DNA of 64,000 nucleotides from Rhizophagus irregularis (GCF_026210795.1 NC_089435.1:2728001-2792000); one strand, 5' to 3'. Counted from the stretch's first letter, positions 12,725 through 25,725 are shown. Notes: generated by a model from the sequence alone, not told the origin. Translations and numbers: made by a program.

Positions 12725-15700
12725 ATTTATAAAATAATATTATTGGTTTATGCTTTTTTAAAAATAGATTCAATACATGAACCAAATTAAAGTATAATAT
12801 AAAATATGCTTTAGCGTTTATTTTCATTCAATTATGAACAATAATAGCAATTTTGAAAATTTTTGGTAAATGTTACAAATATACAAATATTTCCTTTTTT
12901 TTATTTATTTCACATGGTCTCCTTTATCCTTACACTGTTGATATTGTACCCTAATTCTGTAAAATAATGATAATATTTTTTCTTTATTTAATCACAAACT
13001 ACACTTTTATCAACACACCATTTCCCAACCTTTAGATTATTACCACAATATTTGTCATTTCTGATAAATATTTATTAGTCAAACTCATATTTGATGAATT
13101 CAAAATAATATAATTTTGACACAACAACGCAATAAAGCCATAGAATACATGAGATTACAAATATATTACATCTACCTAGCCAATCTGGAAGTCTGGTTTG
13201 CCTTTGTGAGAGCATCTTGGCTATTCACCAGGATAATACTATGAGACTAAACAAGACAATAGAGAAAAAAAAACAACAATTTCATTCCATATACCTCACC
13301 AAATCCTCATAAAATATCATTAATGATTTTCAGGCATTAAAAAGAGGATATAAAAATTTTAAAGGATTATTGATGAGAATCCTCCCCATTTCTTAATAAT
13401 TATGACATCCAATTTATGAGAATCTTTCTATTGAATTTTTGGAAAATACTAGTAATAATAAATTTCAAATGAAAACAAAGTTGAATGAAAAGTATTAAAA
13501 AAATCTCTAACTGAAATTATATTATTAATATCTATAAAGTTATTTAAAGAAACAAAGAGGTAAAACATACAACAAGCAAAAATCAAAAATATTGAAACAT
13601 ATAATACAATAAAAAATATTAAGTATTGGCAGTCAAGCTTGTATACTATAAAGTTCATTATTATTTATATTTATATTCAAAAGTCTTGTTACTAGTATTA
13701 TTATCTCCATTTTCTCCCATTTCAAAATACTTTTTTTCTCACAAATAAATCAATTACTCTCAATCACCCAATTCTTCCAATTACTTGATTTTTTCCTGTT
13801 CATAATAATATTTTTTTTTATTCATAATTATATTTTTTTTTTATTCGTATAATCTTATTTATCTAAAGAAAAATAATGATAATAATAATTTTATTCTACT
13901 AAAGTGCACATATTTTTGTATTATATTTTTAAATCCATTTATTTTAATAATTTAAGATAATTTTCCAGAATTTATCCATCACATAAATCATACTCAATTA
14001 AGTGCCATAATCGACCAACTATCTTCTAAAAATTAATTCCAAATAATTCACCTAGGAAAAAAATATTGATATAAGAAATTAATATCACATTAATTAAGTA
14101 GAATGACTAAAGTTGCCTATATCTTATTATGTTGGTGTAACTCTCCTCTTCATTTACCTTTCCTCGTCATCGTAACTCATTCATCTACCTCTCTTCGCCA
14201 TCATCGGTACATTTATTTTCAAAATATTTTACACAGAGCTTTTGTATGAAGCTTGCTGACTAATATCATCATTTTTGGGGTTGACTTCAATTTATATGGT
14301 ATGAAATGGCAAAATGGTATTTATGTTGCTTTCAATAAGATGATGCTGGTACTATCAAGCAAAGACATATCTTGTGTGTTCATAGTGATTATTCCTTTAC
14401 TATTGTAGGAATAAATTGAATATGCAATTAATTCTCCATAGGCTAAATTGAAATATACAAAAAATATTGTAAAATCATTAAAGTATGAAAATGTTAAAGG
14501 TAAATTATAATAGGATAGTCTAGAATTATACATCAGCAATGATTTTCATATCAGAAAAAAAAAATTATCATTTAAACTGCATCTTTTAAATGAAATTATT
14601 AAATACTATCAAAAAAAAAAAATTATCAAATTATCAAGCACATTATTAAAAAAAATTACCAAATGGACTATATCAAAAAAGTATCAGATACACTTTATCA
14701 ATTTTTTTTTTTACATTATCAAATACATTTTAATCAATTATTTTAAACTAAAAATTTGATTTACTATGTAGTATGTGTAATATAAAATTAGTAGATTCAG
14801 GTCTTAATAAACTTGTGATAATAAAAAACTATCCAAGCGACTTTATATTCTAAACTATTATTATTTATCATTTATTAATTCTATCAATTCATTGTTTATT
14901 TCAGAAGGATTTGATTAATTGTAATTTTTAAATAGTTTATTTATTGTCATATACAATGTATTGGATAAAATAAATCATCATTCCTTTTCCAATTATTATA
15001 AATACTAAATTAATAGGCGTCATGTTTATTCTTGGCTAAGGGTTTAAGTTCATATCTTTTTTGACATTTTATTAAGCAGGATTTTTCAAGACGTGCTATC
15101 TTACAACTTTTATATAAATGCATTTTTAATTAAGATGGCGTAAAAACAAGTTCGATATTTTTGATAATCGATACAAACCCGTCCGTCAGAATTTGTGTAA
15201 CCTGGAAGAAAGTAGATTACTGCGTAGAGCATCATGTGTTATCGTGATCAATAATCGGCGCTAAAACCTTATTTTCTTTAGCCGATTTAATTATACAAAA
15301 TCGGCTAGCTAAATAAGTGACTATCCGTAAAACTATAAATTGACGATAGAAAACATTCATCAACGATTTTACTTCGAAATTTTAACAAACTGCGTACATT
15401 CTAAGGTAATAAATTAATAGATTTTTCGTTCAATTTTTGATAAATATTTAAATTTTTTTTTTTGATGTTAATTTGTTCAGTGGATATTATATTATAATTT
15501 GAAATATATATCAAGTAAATATTTAAGGTAAATTATTTGACGTTAATACAATTACTTAAATCATTTATTTATCAATAATTTATTAATTAATATTTCGTTA
15601 ACTATCATTTGTCATTATTATTATTATATAAATGAATTATTACAAAAGGATATATTGGTTTCTTATTTAATTGGTAAATATTTAAAATTATGACAAAATA

Positions 15701-15765
15701 TTATTTATTATACTGTCGAGTTTTTATTAACTCCTCTTTAATATCTATTTAGTTACAATATTAAA
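12725..15765. other. gene-free region upstream of the HAD gene
   Basis: AT-rich. At 14560-14730 there is a loose run of TATCAAA-like words separated by poly-A. At about 15250-15315 GGCTAAA/GCCGAT words in both orientations recall the motif of the element at 62633-63679, but no clean termini were found. No open frame looks protein-like. Confidence 0.5.
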
Positions 15766-17730
15766 ATGTTGCGTTCATTAAATCGAATTCAGTTCAATAA
15801 ATTATTATTTACAAAAGTTTTTAATCATTCAAACTTATTTCGATGGCATTCAACGTCACCTATTTGTAATTATGGTTTATGTTTAGATGTCGATGGTGTT
15901 TTGGTCAGGGTCCGTAGTCTGTACTAATATTCTTTTTGATTTTTTTTTTTTACTTAATATTATGATTAATATAAATTTATTTTTGGTAATTAATTGAATT
16001 TTAAAGGGTAGTAAGGCAATTCCTGAAACGAGAACTGCGTTAAAGCTTTTAAATGGTGAGAATAAAGCTAAAAAGTGAGTTATGATGCTTTCTGGTTTTT
16101 TCTTTATTCAACTTTATTATAAATAATTCTAAACGAATCCTTTTGAAATTTTTTTTATTTTTGAAAATTTTCATCCATAGAAAAATTCCTTTTATCTTAT
16201 TAACAAATGGTGGAGGAATTACCGAAAAGGAAAAAGCTATTGAACTTTCTAAAATACTTGATTTTAATGTAAGTTACAATAACAATGCGTTTCTTTCTTT
16301 TTAAAGTACTTGATTTTAATGTAAGTTACAAAATAAAAAATTATTATGATTAATTTTTTTTAGTTATCAGAAGATCAAGTCATATTGTCACATTCACCTA
16401 TGAGATCTTTGGTTCCCACGTACCAAAATTCTCAAATTTTAGTATTAGGCGGTGCTGGTGATAATTGTAGAAAGGTTGCTGAGAGGTTTGTTATTTATAA
16501 AATTTTTTAATCGTCAAGTATATTCAAAATTAAATTGTTTTAACATTTGCTTTTAGTTATGGATTTAATCGAGTTGTGATACCAAACGATATTGTAGCGT
16601 GGGATCAAAGTATTTGGCCATTTACAAAATTAAGTCAAGAAGATTTAAAATTGATAAAGGTAAGCTAAATTTATTTTTAAATTATATACAATTTAATTAA
16701 ATTAAATTTATACGTAACATATATTATCAATAGAAAATCGATTTTTCAAAAGAACCAATAAAAGCAATTATGATGTTTCATGATAGCCGTGATTGTATGC
16801 TTTTTTTTTATTCAATCTATTCTGAATTAAAAGTTCATGATTAAATGAATTATTAATTAATTATTCTTTTATTTAGGGGGACGAGATTTACAAATAACAT
16901 TGGACGTATTAAGAAGTAAAGATGGATATGTTGGAAAATTAGAAAATAATGATGTGGCAAATTTAACTAATATTCCACTATATTTCTCAAATCCTGATAT
17001 TGTAAGAATTTGTTCCAAAATTTTTTTTTATAAAGAAAAAAAAAATTATAGTAATTATAATTAATTATAAACTTGAATTCACTTGTTTTTATATTTATAG
17101 ATTTGGTCAAATGACTTTCCAATTTCTAGATATGCTCAAGGATCATTTAGGATATGTTTAGATTTTTTAGCCGAGGTAATAAAATTTAATTTTTAAATTA
17201 TTATTTTTTTTTATTAATTCTTTTTAATTTACGCTTAATATTTTGATTAGGTTATAACGGGTCACAAGCTTAAATATAAATTGTTTGGAAAACCAGAGCC
17301 TGTAACTTATTTGTATGCAGCTGAAAAATTAAGAAAATTTGCCATGAAATTTACTGATGAGAATGTTCCTAACAGGAGAATTTACGGTAAATTTTACATT
17401 TGATGAATTTGATGATTTAATTACGTTTTATTAAATAAAATATTTACTGTATCTAATATAATTATTTTTTTTTATAGCTGTTGGAGATAATCCTGCTTCA
17501 GGTACATTTTTTTTTTATTTTTTCAGATTATCATCAACTCATAATAATAATATTTTTTTTTAATAATTATAGATATTGCAGGAGCAAATAGAGCAGGATG
17601 GACATCAATATTAGTTAGAACAGGAGTATTTTCAGGAAAAGTGAATGATCCAATAAATCCTGCTAACCACGTTGTTGATAATATATTACATGCAGTTGAG
17701 TGGATATTTTCCAAAGAAGAAGGGATTTAA
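15766..17730 (+). CDS. mitochondrial HAD-superfamily hydrolase, HDHD5/CECR5-like (yeast YKR070W-like)
   Basis: Eleven exons: 15766-15909, 16007-16074, 16181-16268, 16364-16485, 16557-16659, 16734-16794, 16877-17001, 17101-17175, 17251-17386, 17478-17501, 17573-17730. All introns are GT-AG with consistent phase and give 367 aa. HAD motifs are complete: motif I DVDGVL (Asp41, Asp43), motif II LLTNGGG (Thr79), motif III FGKPEP (Lys276), motif IV GDNPASDIAGA (Asp311, Asp316). The order and the FGKPEP/GDNP signatures fit the CECR5/HDHD5 group, Mg-dependent phosphatase-like proteins of the class IIA HAD fold whose substrate is uncertain. The N-terminus (about 30 aa, Arg/Ser/Leu/Asn-rich, no acids) looks like a mitochondrial presequence. 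Very AT-rich introns of about 70-110 bp are typical here. Intron 3 carries a copy of its own donor junction (see findings). Confidence 0.93.
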
Positions 17731-19359
17731 AAAAATTGGATATCGGTGATCAGTTGTATTAGAAAATTATTATTTTTTTAAAAAAAAATGATTTTAATGA
17801 TAATGATAATTTATTAAGTTAATAAATTTTTTTGATAGATTTTTTTTTATTTAATTAACTTAAATAAAGTATTAGTAGATATCTAGGCACTATAGACAAG
17901 TGCATTTTCAACATTTACAATTTAAAGAAATCATTATATATACGTATAATAATAAAAAGTCATTAAATTTGTTAATGAGACTAATGATACGCAAACATTC
18001 TTTCTCTTATCTTACATTGAAATCTTTGATAAATCGTTTATAACAAGTCCGACATTATTATTCAGAAATATTTTTTTTTTACCTTTAAACTCAAATAATT
18101 AGCAGATTGCTTGAATCTGTACAAAATACTGCAGAATTTTTTTCAAGTTATCTTTACTGTGTAATTTGCGTATATATTGTAATATTTATCTTTTCAAATT
18201 ACCAAAGAATGAGCGAAGAATATTCATCTTTTTAATTCTTTGCCGGAATGGGTTTTTTTCATGTAATGATATAAAGAAATATGTATGTACTGCTATATAA
18301 TAAATTGTTATATATTGTTATAACTATAAATTAATAAATTCATATACAGATGAAAGTAGATGAAGTTGATCTGATCGGAGGCTGATAATTCTCAAGTCAA
18401 AAATTAAATGGGTTGCTTAACGTTACTTATTATAATAGACTATATAACAGATTATTCCCATTTCCCAACGTGTTTAATTAATGTAATATATTTTTCTTAA
18501 AACATATGTCACATAGTAATAAATACGAATAAAGTTGATCTTTAAATTTGATGGATCATCGATCATTGATCGATCATTGATCGATCAGACTTGTCTTTCG
18601 AATTGAATAGTCGATTAAGATAGTAGGTAAAATAATTTAAAATAATTGCAACCGTTTTTGCCACAAGTAATGCGAATGAAATCATAAAATTATAGATTAT
18701 TCTTCATTACTTTTTTCTATGATTGTTTATGATTTTAAGTGTTTGAGCGATCTTATCGAACTAATTGAAATTATCACTTTCTCCTGAAATTGACGTTGGT
18801 TTTATCCATATACTCTTCCGCTTTTGGAAGGCTACGATCACGAAATTATTGAATTTTCTAATATAATAAATGAATAAATATATACAGTACTCACGCTCGT
18901 TTTATCATCATTGAAGGGGATCATGTCAAGATCTTGGCACGAGCCCAGATTTTTTTTGAGCCCAGATTTTTTTTTTCATAATTTAATAAATTACTAATAT
19001 GTAATTTTTTTTGATTCATTAGACAGTTAAATTTCGCGTGGTAAATTACAATATAAAAATATTAATTTTTATTATTACGTATTAAATTTGAAATTTTCAC
19101 TTATGTAAAAGTAAATGTCACCATATATATATATATATATATATCATAAATTAAAATTTCATATATACGGAATGGAGGAAATATATATATATACAAAAAA
19201 AATTAACATTTAATTAAATAAATTAATTTTCGATTATTTGAATCAGTAATCATACAATTTTCTAAATTGAAAAAAAAAAAGAAATATTAATAAAAATTTT
19301 GAAATTTGAAAAAGAAAATTACGATTGTTATAATATTGATACAATAGTTTTTTTTTTTA
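17731..19359. other. intergenic; short ATCGATCATTG repeat and (TA)n tracts
   Basis: About 18552-18589 is a small tandem array of GATCATTGATC units. (TA)n runs lie at about 19123-19144 and 19179-19192. The phrase GAGCCCAGATTTTTTTT is duplicated at about 18941-18978. No gene seen. Confidence 0.5.
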
Positions 19360-20455
19360 CCTAAACTTTCGCTTAATGATGATGTTTCATTTTTTTTAAA
19401 ATTCTCTTTCTTCATCTATTATAAATTTAATGCTTAATTCTTCTTGATTTAAAATTTCATTTAATTTCGCAGAATAATCAATTTTTCTACTTGTATCACA
19501 AGATAATGGATGATTTTTAGTAATAGGTTCATTGCTTAAAAGATTAAATAAATTAATTAAATAAAAATAAACTTTATACAATTAAAGACATTGACATTGA
19601 CTTACTAGGAACAGGTATTCTATCATGCGAAGTAGTTGTCGGTACCAAAAAGAAAAAATTTGATATAATTCATCAGCTGTTGGTCTTTTATCAGGATCAG
19701 AATCCCGACATCTCGTCATTAATCTTGAATAAACTGGTAATGTACCTTTAACAATTTCTGGTATCAAACCTTTACAAATATCTAAAGAAAGATTAAAATC
19801 ATGAGATCTATCGTTGAAAGCAGGAATACCAGAAGTAAATTCCCACATAATAATTCCAAAAGAATAAATATCAGCTGCTTTAGTATATGGTTTCCCACGT
19901 AATACCTCTGGTGCCATATAAGGGATTACTCCATAAATTTCATTTGAATTAACAATTTTCTTCACCGGTCTACTTAAACCAAAATCACTTATATAAGAAT
20001 CAGCATAATCTAAAAGTATATGAATATCACCATGAACTCAATTACGCTTGTGTAAAGTTAAAAGCACTCTTGCGATACTCGTTAAATTTAAATATTTTTC
20101 AAAAGGATTATATTTTTTTAGATCTTAGATTTCCACCATCCATTAATTCCATTACCATCATATAATTGGATGTTTTTGGATCTTGGGTTATTCCAAATAT
20201 GCTTACAACTGATTAAGGATAGTCTGAGCTCATACATTGAAAAAAATAAAATATGAATAGTAATATTTAATGATTTCTGTACGTATTTTTTTTAAAAATA
20301 ACTTACCTCATTTAAGAAGTCATCAATATATTTATTTCCACTAGTCCATTTATCAAAATTATGACGAAATCTTTTGCTATTGCAAATTTTTGCACCAGTT
20401 ATAATCGGTTTTTATCCGTTTACAATCAGTACAATAGTTCATATTAAAGAAATAC
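19360..20455 (-). pseudogene. protein kinase pseudogene 2 (TKL-like family)
   Basis: Minus-strand relative of the intact kinases at 27-32 kb. The N-terminal Cys motif region is present (from about 20442), but one extra base after the second CxxC breaks the frame. The whole N-lobe exon, with glycine loop and ATP-binding Lys, is deleted: the KYID segment is joined directly to the DDFLNE splice region near 20310. The catalytic loop has a stop just before VHGD, and the H-S-G-N that should follow is lost. From the activation segment to the end of the C-lobe (19582-19965) the frame is open, with APE, DIYSFG and the C-lobe Arg region. The next splice junction has lost a base, and the last exon remnant runs to about 19360. 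It cannot encode a working kinase. Confidence 0.88.
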
Positions 20456-20725
20456 TTAAAATTACGGAGAATAAATTATTTTTCTAACGAATGAATTTTT
20501 AATCAACATATATATTAAGTAATTTTTGTGCTACGTTAACATGAGATTTACAATACGGAAGCGCTCCGTAAATAAGCGACCGCAAATTTTTTACATAAAA
20601 AAAATTTATTTAAAAAAAAAAAAATTACGGGTAATTACTCATCTAATAAAATGTCTCTCCCGTCAAATTATTTAAGTTAATCCATCAACAATTAAACAAT
20701 GTTTAAAAATTTCAGTTTCTATGTA

Positions 20726-21601
20726 TCATTCCAAAAAATGATTAGATTTATTAAAATGTCCGTTCCATGAATAAATTAAATAATACATGAACCGAAAACT
20801 CATTATAACCATTATTAAACATAACTGTATACCAATTAAAAACAATAAATTCCAATAATCTAAACTAATGATTTTTTGATTATATTGATTGTAATAACGA
20901 GGTTGTAATTGTTCATTTTTTTCTTCTATTTCCATTATTTGATTTTTATAAAATACTAAACATTTCGGTATTATTTTGTCTAATAATTCGCTAGAAAATA
21001 TTACAATCTTCCAATTAAAATTATCGTTCTCCCTACCCCAATTCATATCACCCTTTAAATTCTCATGTTTTACATTCTCAACTTCTATTTTTTTCATGTC
21101 ATCAAAAATTACAAATCTAACGATTGGAACACACATCAACGCCACCCAAGTCCAATTGCTTTTTAGTACATGAATAACTTTACACATTTCTGCGTGCGTC
21201 TTAAATGAGGTTAAATCCACTTCAGCCACTATAATATTATTCGAAACTCCTTTATTAGTAAGTTCACAACATTTCAAAAGAGGTGGTTGCGTAAGTCGAT
21301 GATATTTATTTATGTATGATATGAATCGTGTTAGAAATTTTCTGTGTAATTTCATTAAAAAGATTATAAAAACAAGCGACAAATATATTGTCATCCAAAA
21401 TATAAACCTAATAAAAAGAAAAAAAAATACAACTTATTTTAAAAATGAAATATTATGTAAAACGAACCAGAATGAAAATACTTGCCTTAGTAGGTAAATA
21501 GGGAATTTTACAGAAAGTAAAGCCCCAATGAATTCTTTAATAAATTCTTTAATAAAAAAATCGATAAAATTATAAACTGCATTATGTATAATCCGGTACA
21601 T
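20726..21601 (-). CDS. membrane protein, unknown (weakly NUS1-like layout)
   Basis: Two exons on the minus strand, 21601-21486 and 21407-20726, joined through a GC-AG intron whose donor AG/GCAAGT is the standard GC-donor consensus; the acceptor is TTTTATTAG. The join is in phase and gives 265 aa. Without exon 1 the frame would start at 21394. Residues about 38-58 form a hydrophobic helix, and a second one lies near the C-terminus (about residues 220-245). The middle part is soluble, with a Lys/Glu-rich section. An N-terminal anchor followed by a cis-prenyltransferase-like fold is the plan of NUS1, and the segment ending RFVIFDDMKKIE could correspond, but the signature residues are not clear. 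I treat function as unknown. Alternatives are a lineage-specific membrane protein or a decaying gene. Confidence 0.6.
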
Positions 21602-23194
21602 TTTTATTATTATTACTTTTTTTTTAATTAATTATTTTTTAAGAACATAACTATTTTTATATATATAATTTTTTTTAAAAAAAAAATCTAAATAACGATA
21701 ATATTTTTAAATTTCAATTTTTTTTTTTTTTAAAAAAAAAAATATATAGCTATCCAAGTTAGTCTATTTATTGTATTCAAAGAATTATTACCTGCTAAAT
21801 TAATTGGTTATTTAATTTTAGTATTGTTATAATGATAAATTAATGACATCATTTCAAATGGATTCCCATTCGAAATGCCCTGGGCGTGATCGTAATTGAC
21901 AATGATTGACATTTGATGTATGTTGCATTTGCACAGATCCGATTTAGGAAAAAAACTATAATATTATCTTTGCGTCACTATAAATAATTGTGAATTAATA
22001 CCGCAGTAAAGTTTGTCCGTCATTGATTGACGATGTGAGAACGTAAACATTATTTCCCTTGTATAAGTTAGGTTAATATTTATGGAACACATGATCAGAT
22101 ATGTTGACATAACGATAAATATTACTTACAATGCATAAAAAAAAATCATTTATACTTTTCATAAGCAAGCGTTATAATGTATAAGAAATGATGTACAGTA
22201 CATTCTCTTTCAAATGAAAGGATTTTTTACGCGGAATACTACAATATAAATAATAGTACAAATACATAAACAATTAAAAATTTATCATTGAATCATTGAA
22301 AAGTAATATAACTTTTTTAGTTATTTATATCCTGTATTATTAATAATATACTATATATATCATAAGTAAACATGTGGCTCGCTGCACAAACCGTTACTCA
22401 TTTCTATATTTATTTTATTCATCCTCATGTCAAATTTTTAATATTCCAAAATTACTATTAAATGTAAAATATAATTTTTCAAATTTACTCAAGTTATCAA
22501 TAGATTATTTACAAGTATTGACTGTGCGATTTTATGATTACCAATTGTGATTACCAATTGTGATTATCAATTTTTGTCTTTTTTCCCTGAAAATAACCCT
22601 ACAATCTAAATCTGGTAATTTTTATAAGGTAATTTGCATGGGTAACATAATTCTATAACTTTGTAAATGGAAGAATACTCTAAATTGTCCGTTTTATCTT
22701 GGAATTGTAATTACTTGTCGTACCGAAAAAAAAATAAATATTAATTTTTATTAAGAAAATTAATTTTTAATAATTAATATGTGAGAAATTTTACATTTTA
22801 CCAGTAATCGCAATATTTTTATTATGATTTCACTAATTTAGTCTTTAATCATTTTTACAGTCAGGGATAAATAAAGTTATTACCCAATGATTTGTTAAAA
22901 TTACCTTAATATTATTGCAAATCATGTGATAATTCAAACTCGATAAGTTTATCACAATGTATTATAGTTAATGCCAAAGTTTTTTTAATACAAGTATTTA
23001 TGATGAAGATCGTCAAAACATATTCTCTATGGAACATTTCGGACCTCGGAGCACTTGTGTAATTCTATCTTTACTATGAATTCTGTAAAATCGTTCCGTT
23101 AACGTAATCCGTTAACGTAATACAAGATAGCCTAATAGCCTATCATTCCTAAATCCTCCATTGGAGATAATAATTTTAGTAATTTTTCAAGCAT
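21602..23194. other. intergenic, AT-rich
   Basis: Long poly-T/poly-A inverted stretches at about 21660-21745 could fold but look like simple sequence. At about 23095-23121 the 13-mer CCGTTAACGTAAT occurs twice in tandem. No gene recognised. Confidence 0.5.
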
Positions 23195-23905
23195 GAATTA
23201 CAAAATTATTACAAATTATCTTGATTGTGATCGACCGGAATATGATTTGTCTTGGTGACAAAATTGCAATAATAGCAAAACATTTCAACATGATTTTGAT
23301 AAATGGACTAGTGAAAATAAGTACATTGGCAGGTTCATTCAAGAAACTCAACTAAGCAAGAGATGGTAATGAAGTTATTGTATAGGTTCATCTTGATAGA
23401 CTAAGAAATATTAAATATTTTACTACAGTACTATTATAGAGCTTTTGGTTAGATGGATATATAACTAGCTGGAATGATAACGCACGCACAAACATGGAAT
23501 AGGTATACAAAATTCCTTAGTAATGACTATGAAATTGCAAAAGAAAAAATGTTAAAATTTTGGTTAAGCAGATCAGTAAATAAAACCATTAATTCAAAAG
23601 AAATTTATGGAATAATTCCTTATATGGCTCCAGAAGTATTTCAGAAGTATTGCGTGAAAACCATAATTATACAAAAGCTGCCGATATTTATTCTTTTGTA
23701 ATTATTATGTGGGAATTTACATCTGGTATTTCTGCTCCTGCTTTTAACGATAGATCCCATGATTTTATTCTTTCTTTAGATATTTGTAAAGGATCGAGAC
23801 CAAAAATTATTGAAAGCACTTTACCAGTATATGAGATGTTGCCTAATAAAAGACCAACAGTCGATGTATTATTTCTTGTTGGTATGATTATTATCCAAAA
23901 TATGG
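23195..23905 (+). pseudogene. protein kinase pseudogene 3 (TKL-like family)
   Basis: Plus-strand relic of the same kinase family. The N-terminal region is recognisable from about 23215, with stops and frameshifts (one stop follows the Trp of the Cys motif). It continues through the HDFDKWTS segment, a heavily altered glycine-loop region and the DYEIAK segment to about 23550. It then jumps straight to the activation segment (SRSVNKT...EIYGIIPYMAPEV), so ATP-Lys, alpha-C, the catalytic loop and DFG are gone. A local duplication (CAGAAGTATT twice, about 23631-23650) breaks the APE region, and the open frame is split between 23474-23701 and 23650-23946. The C-lobe is shortened near 23838. This is the most decayed copy in the cluster. 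Confidence 0.85.
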
Positions 23906-24209
23906 CCCTCTTGATTGAATTTTCTTATATAACGAATTTTATATAACGAAGATATCTTGTGTGAAAACGTCTTTACATAAAACACGAAAAAATAGAAAAA
24001 TTACATTATTTTTTAAATTTGCAAAATACTTAGAGCGTAATTTCACCATTTTAGTCAAAGGTAACTGCTTTTTATTGCTTAAGTGAAGTTATCTTGTCCA
24101 TAATATAAGCATTATACAATTTACCAATTTACTGCAATATACCAAAATTTCCAAGTTATACCAGATTTTAATATCATGTTAACGAATTTTCTTCTAACGA
24201 AGGAAACGG

Positions 24210-24380
24210 AAATTGACATCGAAAATGTCCATAAAATGTCCATGTGTCCGGAAAATGTCTGGAAAATTGCGATATTCCGGGACACCTGGACATTTTCTGG
24301 ACATTTTCCAGAAATTTACAATATCTCGGCGTCCGGAATATTGCAATTTTCCAGACATTTTCCACAATTTTCGCAATACT
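24210..24380. repeat. inverted repeat, 31-bp arms (GGAAAATGTCTGG type)
   Basis: The arms at 24250-24280 and 24333-24363 are inverted copies that differ at one base. The loop contains further copies of the word TGGACATTTTC in both orientations, and the left flank has TGTCCATAAAATGTCC. The repetition explains the overlapping open frames on both strands here, which are not genes. It could be a MITE core or a foldback element, but I could not find target duplications. It lies just beyond the 3' end of the Crinkler-like relic. Confidence 0.6.
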
Positions 24381-24423
24381 TCACATGATTGTATACCCAC
24401 AACTTTCTGTATCAACCAAATGA

Positions 24424-25725
24424 GATATACCAGGGCTCTCTATGCGCAAGGATAGCCTTCGGTGCTGTTCCTGAAAAGAAAGGCTGAACAAAGATAGTTG
24501 AGCGTGGGCCAATCACGTACTTCGAATTATAGTAGGTCGTATTATGGAAGAGTTGTTTGATATATCCAATTTATCCCAGGAATCAATTTCCTGAAATTTA
24601 TCAATATGAATAAATAGAAAGAGCTGTTGTTCATTCAGAGATCTTCAGGAATTCACGGATATATATTAGGACAATATCAACATTAAAAGATCAATGTCAC
24701 ACCCAGAAGTTTCAATTTTAAGACAGAATTTTCTAAACTTTATGACATATTCTTTTTCAATAAAAAACGCGTATGCAATGCGCAAGCCAATAATCACCAT
24801 TGTATTTATGTGGCTATTTCCGAAATCCATATATAGATATTTAAAATGTATATTATTCCATACTCGAAAAGTTTTCAAACTTTTATCATCGGATTTATCA
24901 AAAAGATCTCGGCCAAACTGATTCAATTCTGGTATAACGTAATCAAAAAGAGATTTGCCTATTCCCGATTTCAGATACAGGTGAGCAATTAATACAGATC
25001 ATTTAGAAAAAGTGCAAGAAGGAAATGAGGGCTCCTCCACTGATGAGACACGAGTAATTTGATTTGTCTAGCCGGCCCACAATATTACCATATACTGATT
25101 CATGAATCCTTTCCACTGCACTTTTGAAGTCACGCATGTCTAATTTATCAGACAATTTAGGATCACGCTTTCCCAGACCTTTTGTAATATTCTTAATAAC
25201 TTCTTCGACTGAAAGAGAGATAATATATTTATATTAAAATCGGTATTTGAATAAGCCCAAGCAATAACAATTTTGTGCGCGCTTACGGTTCAAATCGCGA
25301 TCTTTTGAAAAAATTGACAGAGAAATGTGATGTAAACAATACAATCGATTTTGTTCGAGAAGTAAACCGTTGGGAGACACTTACCAGCAGCGGTAGGTAC
25401 AAGTACGATGATGTGAATGCTAGTCGTTATAGGAATAACTGAAAAATAATTCTCAAGCATGCGGTCAAGGCTCAACTTCACGTCACCAAGCTTATCTTCA
25501 ATATCTACAATGTTATTAACACTAAGTTGGTATTCTTCACTTTCAGCGATGTCAAGTTGTCAACCTTCCAAAGGCTAATAATGTCAGGATGATTCCTAAC
25601 ATTTCTTTTTTCTCATTCCATATAAGGAATTTAAGCTCTGAAATCCTTATTTGATTAGTATCATTGACTCTAACCGCAAAAGTATCACCAAAAGAAGTCT
25701 TTCCTAGGTTTAACGAAATGTCCAT
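24424..25725 (-). pseudogene. Crinkler (CRN)-type effector gene, broken
   Basis: Minus strand. From the ATG at 25725 the frame shows a Crinkler-type ubiquitin-like N-terminal domain: the GKTSFGDTFAV stretch, then, after a frameshift near 25590, the SLWKV signature, then after another frameshift the HIIVLVP end. A typical intron (25384-25209, GTAAGT...CAG) follows in phase. The next exon is open to a stop at about 25000. A further frame (24926-24666) holds a GIGKS Walker-A-like motif, and near 24450-24430 an SGTAPKAI motif recalls the NTPase part of fungal Crinklers. Crinklers are modular effector proteins known from oomycetes and early fungi. With at least two frameshifts and stops this copy is inactive. 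Parts could instead be exons joined by introns I did not resolve. Confidence 0.72.

Noticed and set aside
12618-12827. Minus-strand 69-codon frame
   Set aside because: Mostly within the Tourist-like MITE end; not protein-like.
24174-24455. Overlapping frames on both strands
   Set aside because: They come from the inverted repeat and its repeated words; no family resemblance.
25262-25280. tRNA B-box-like GGTTCAAATCG
   Set aside because: No A box or cloverleaf around it, and it lies in the intron of the Crinkler relic.
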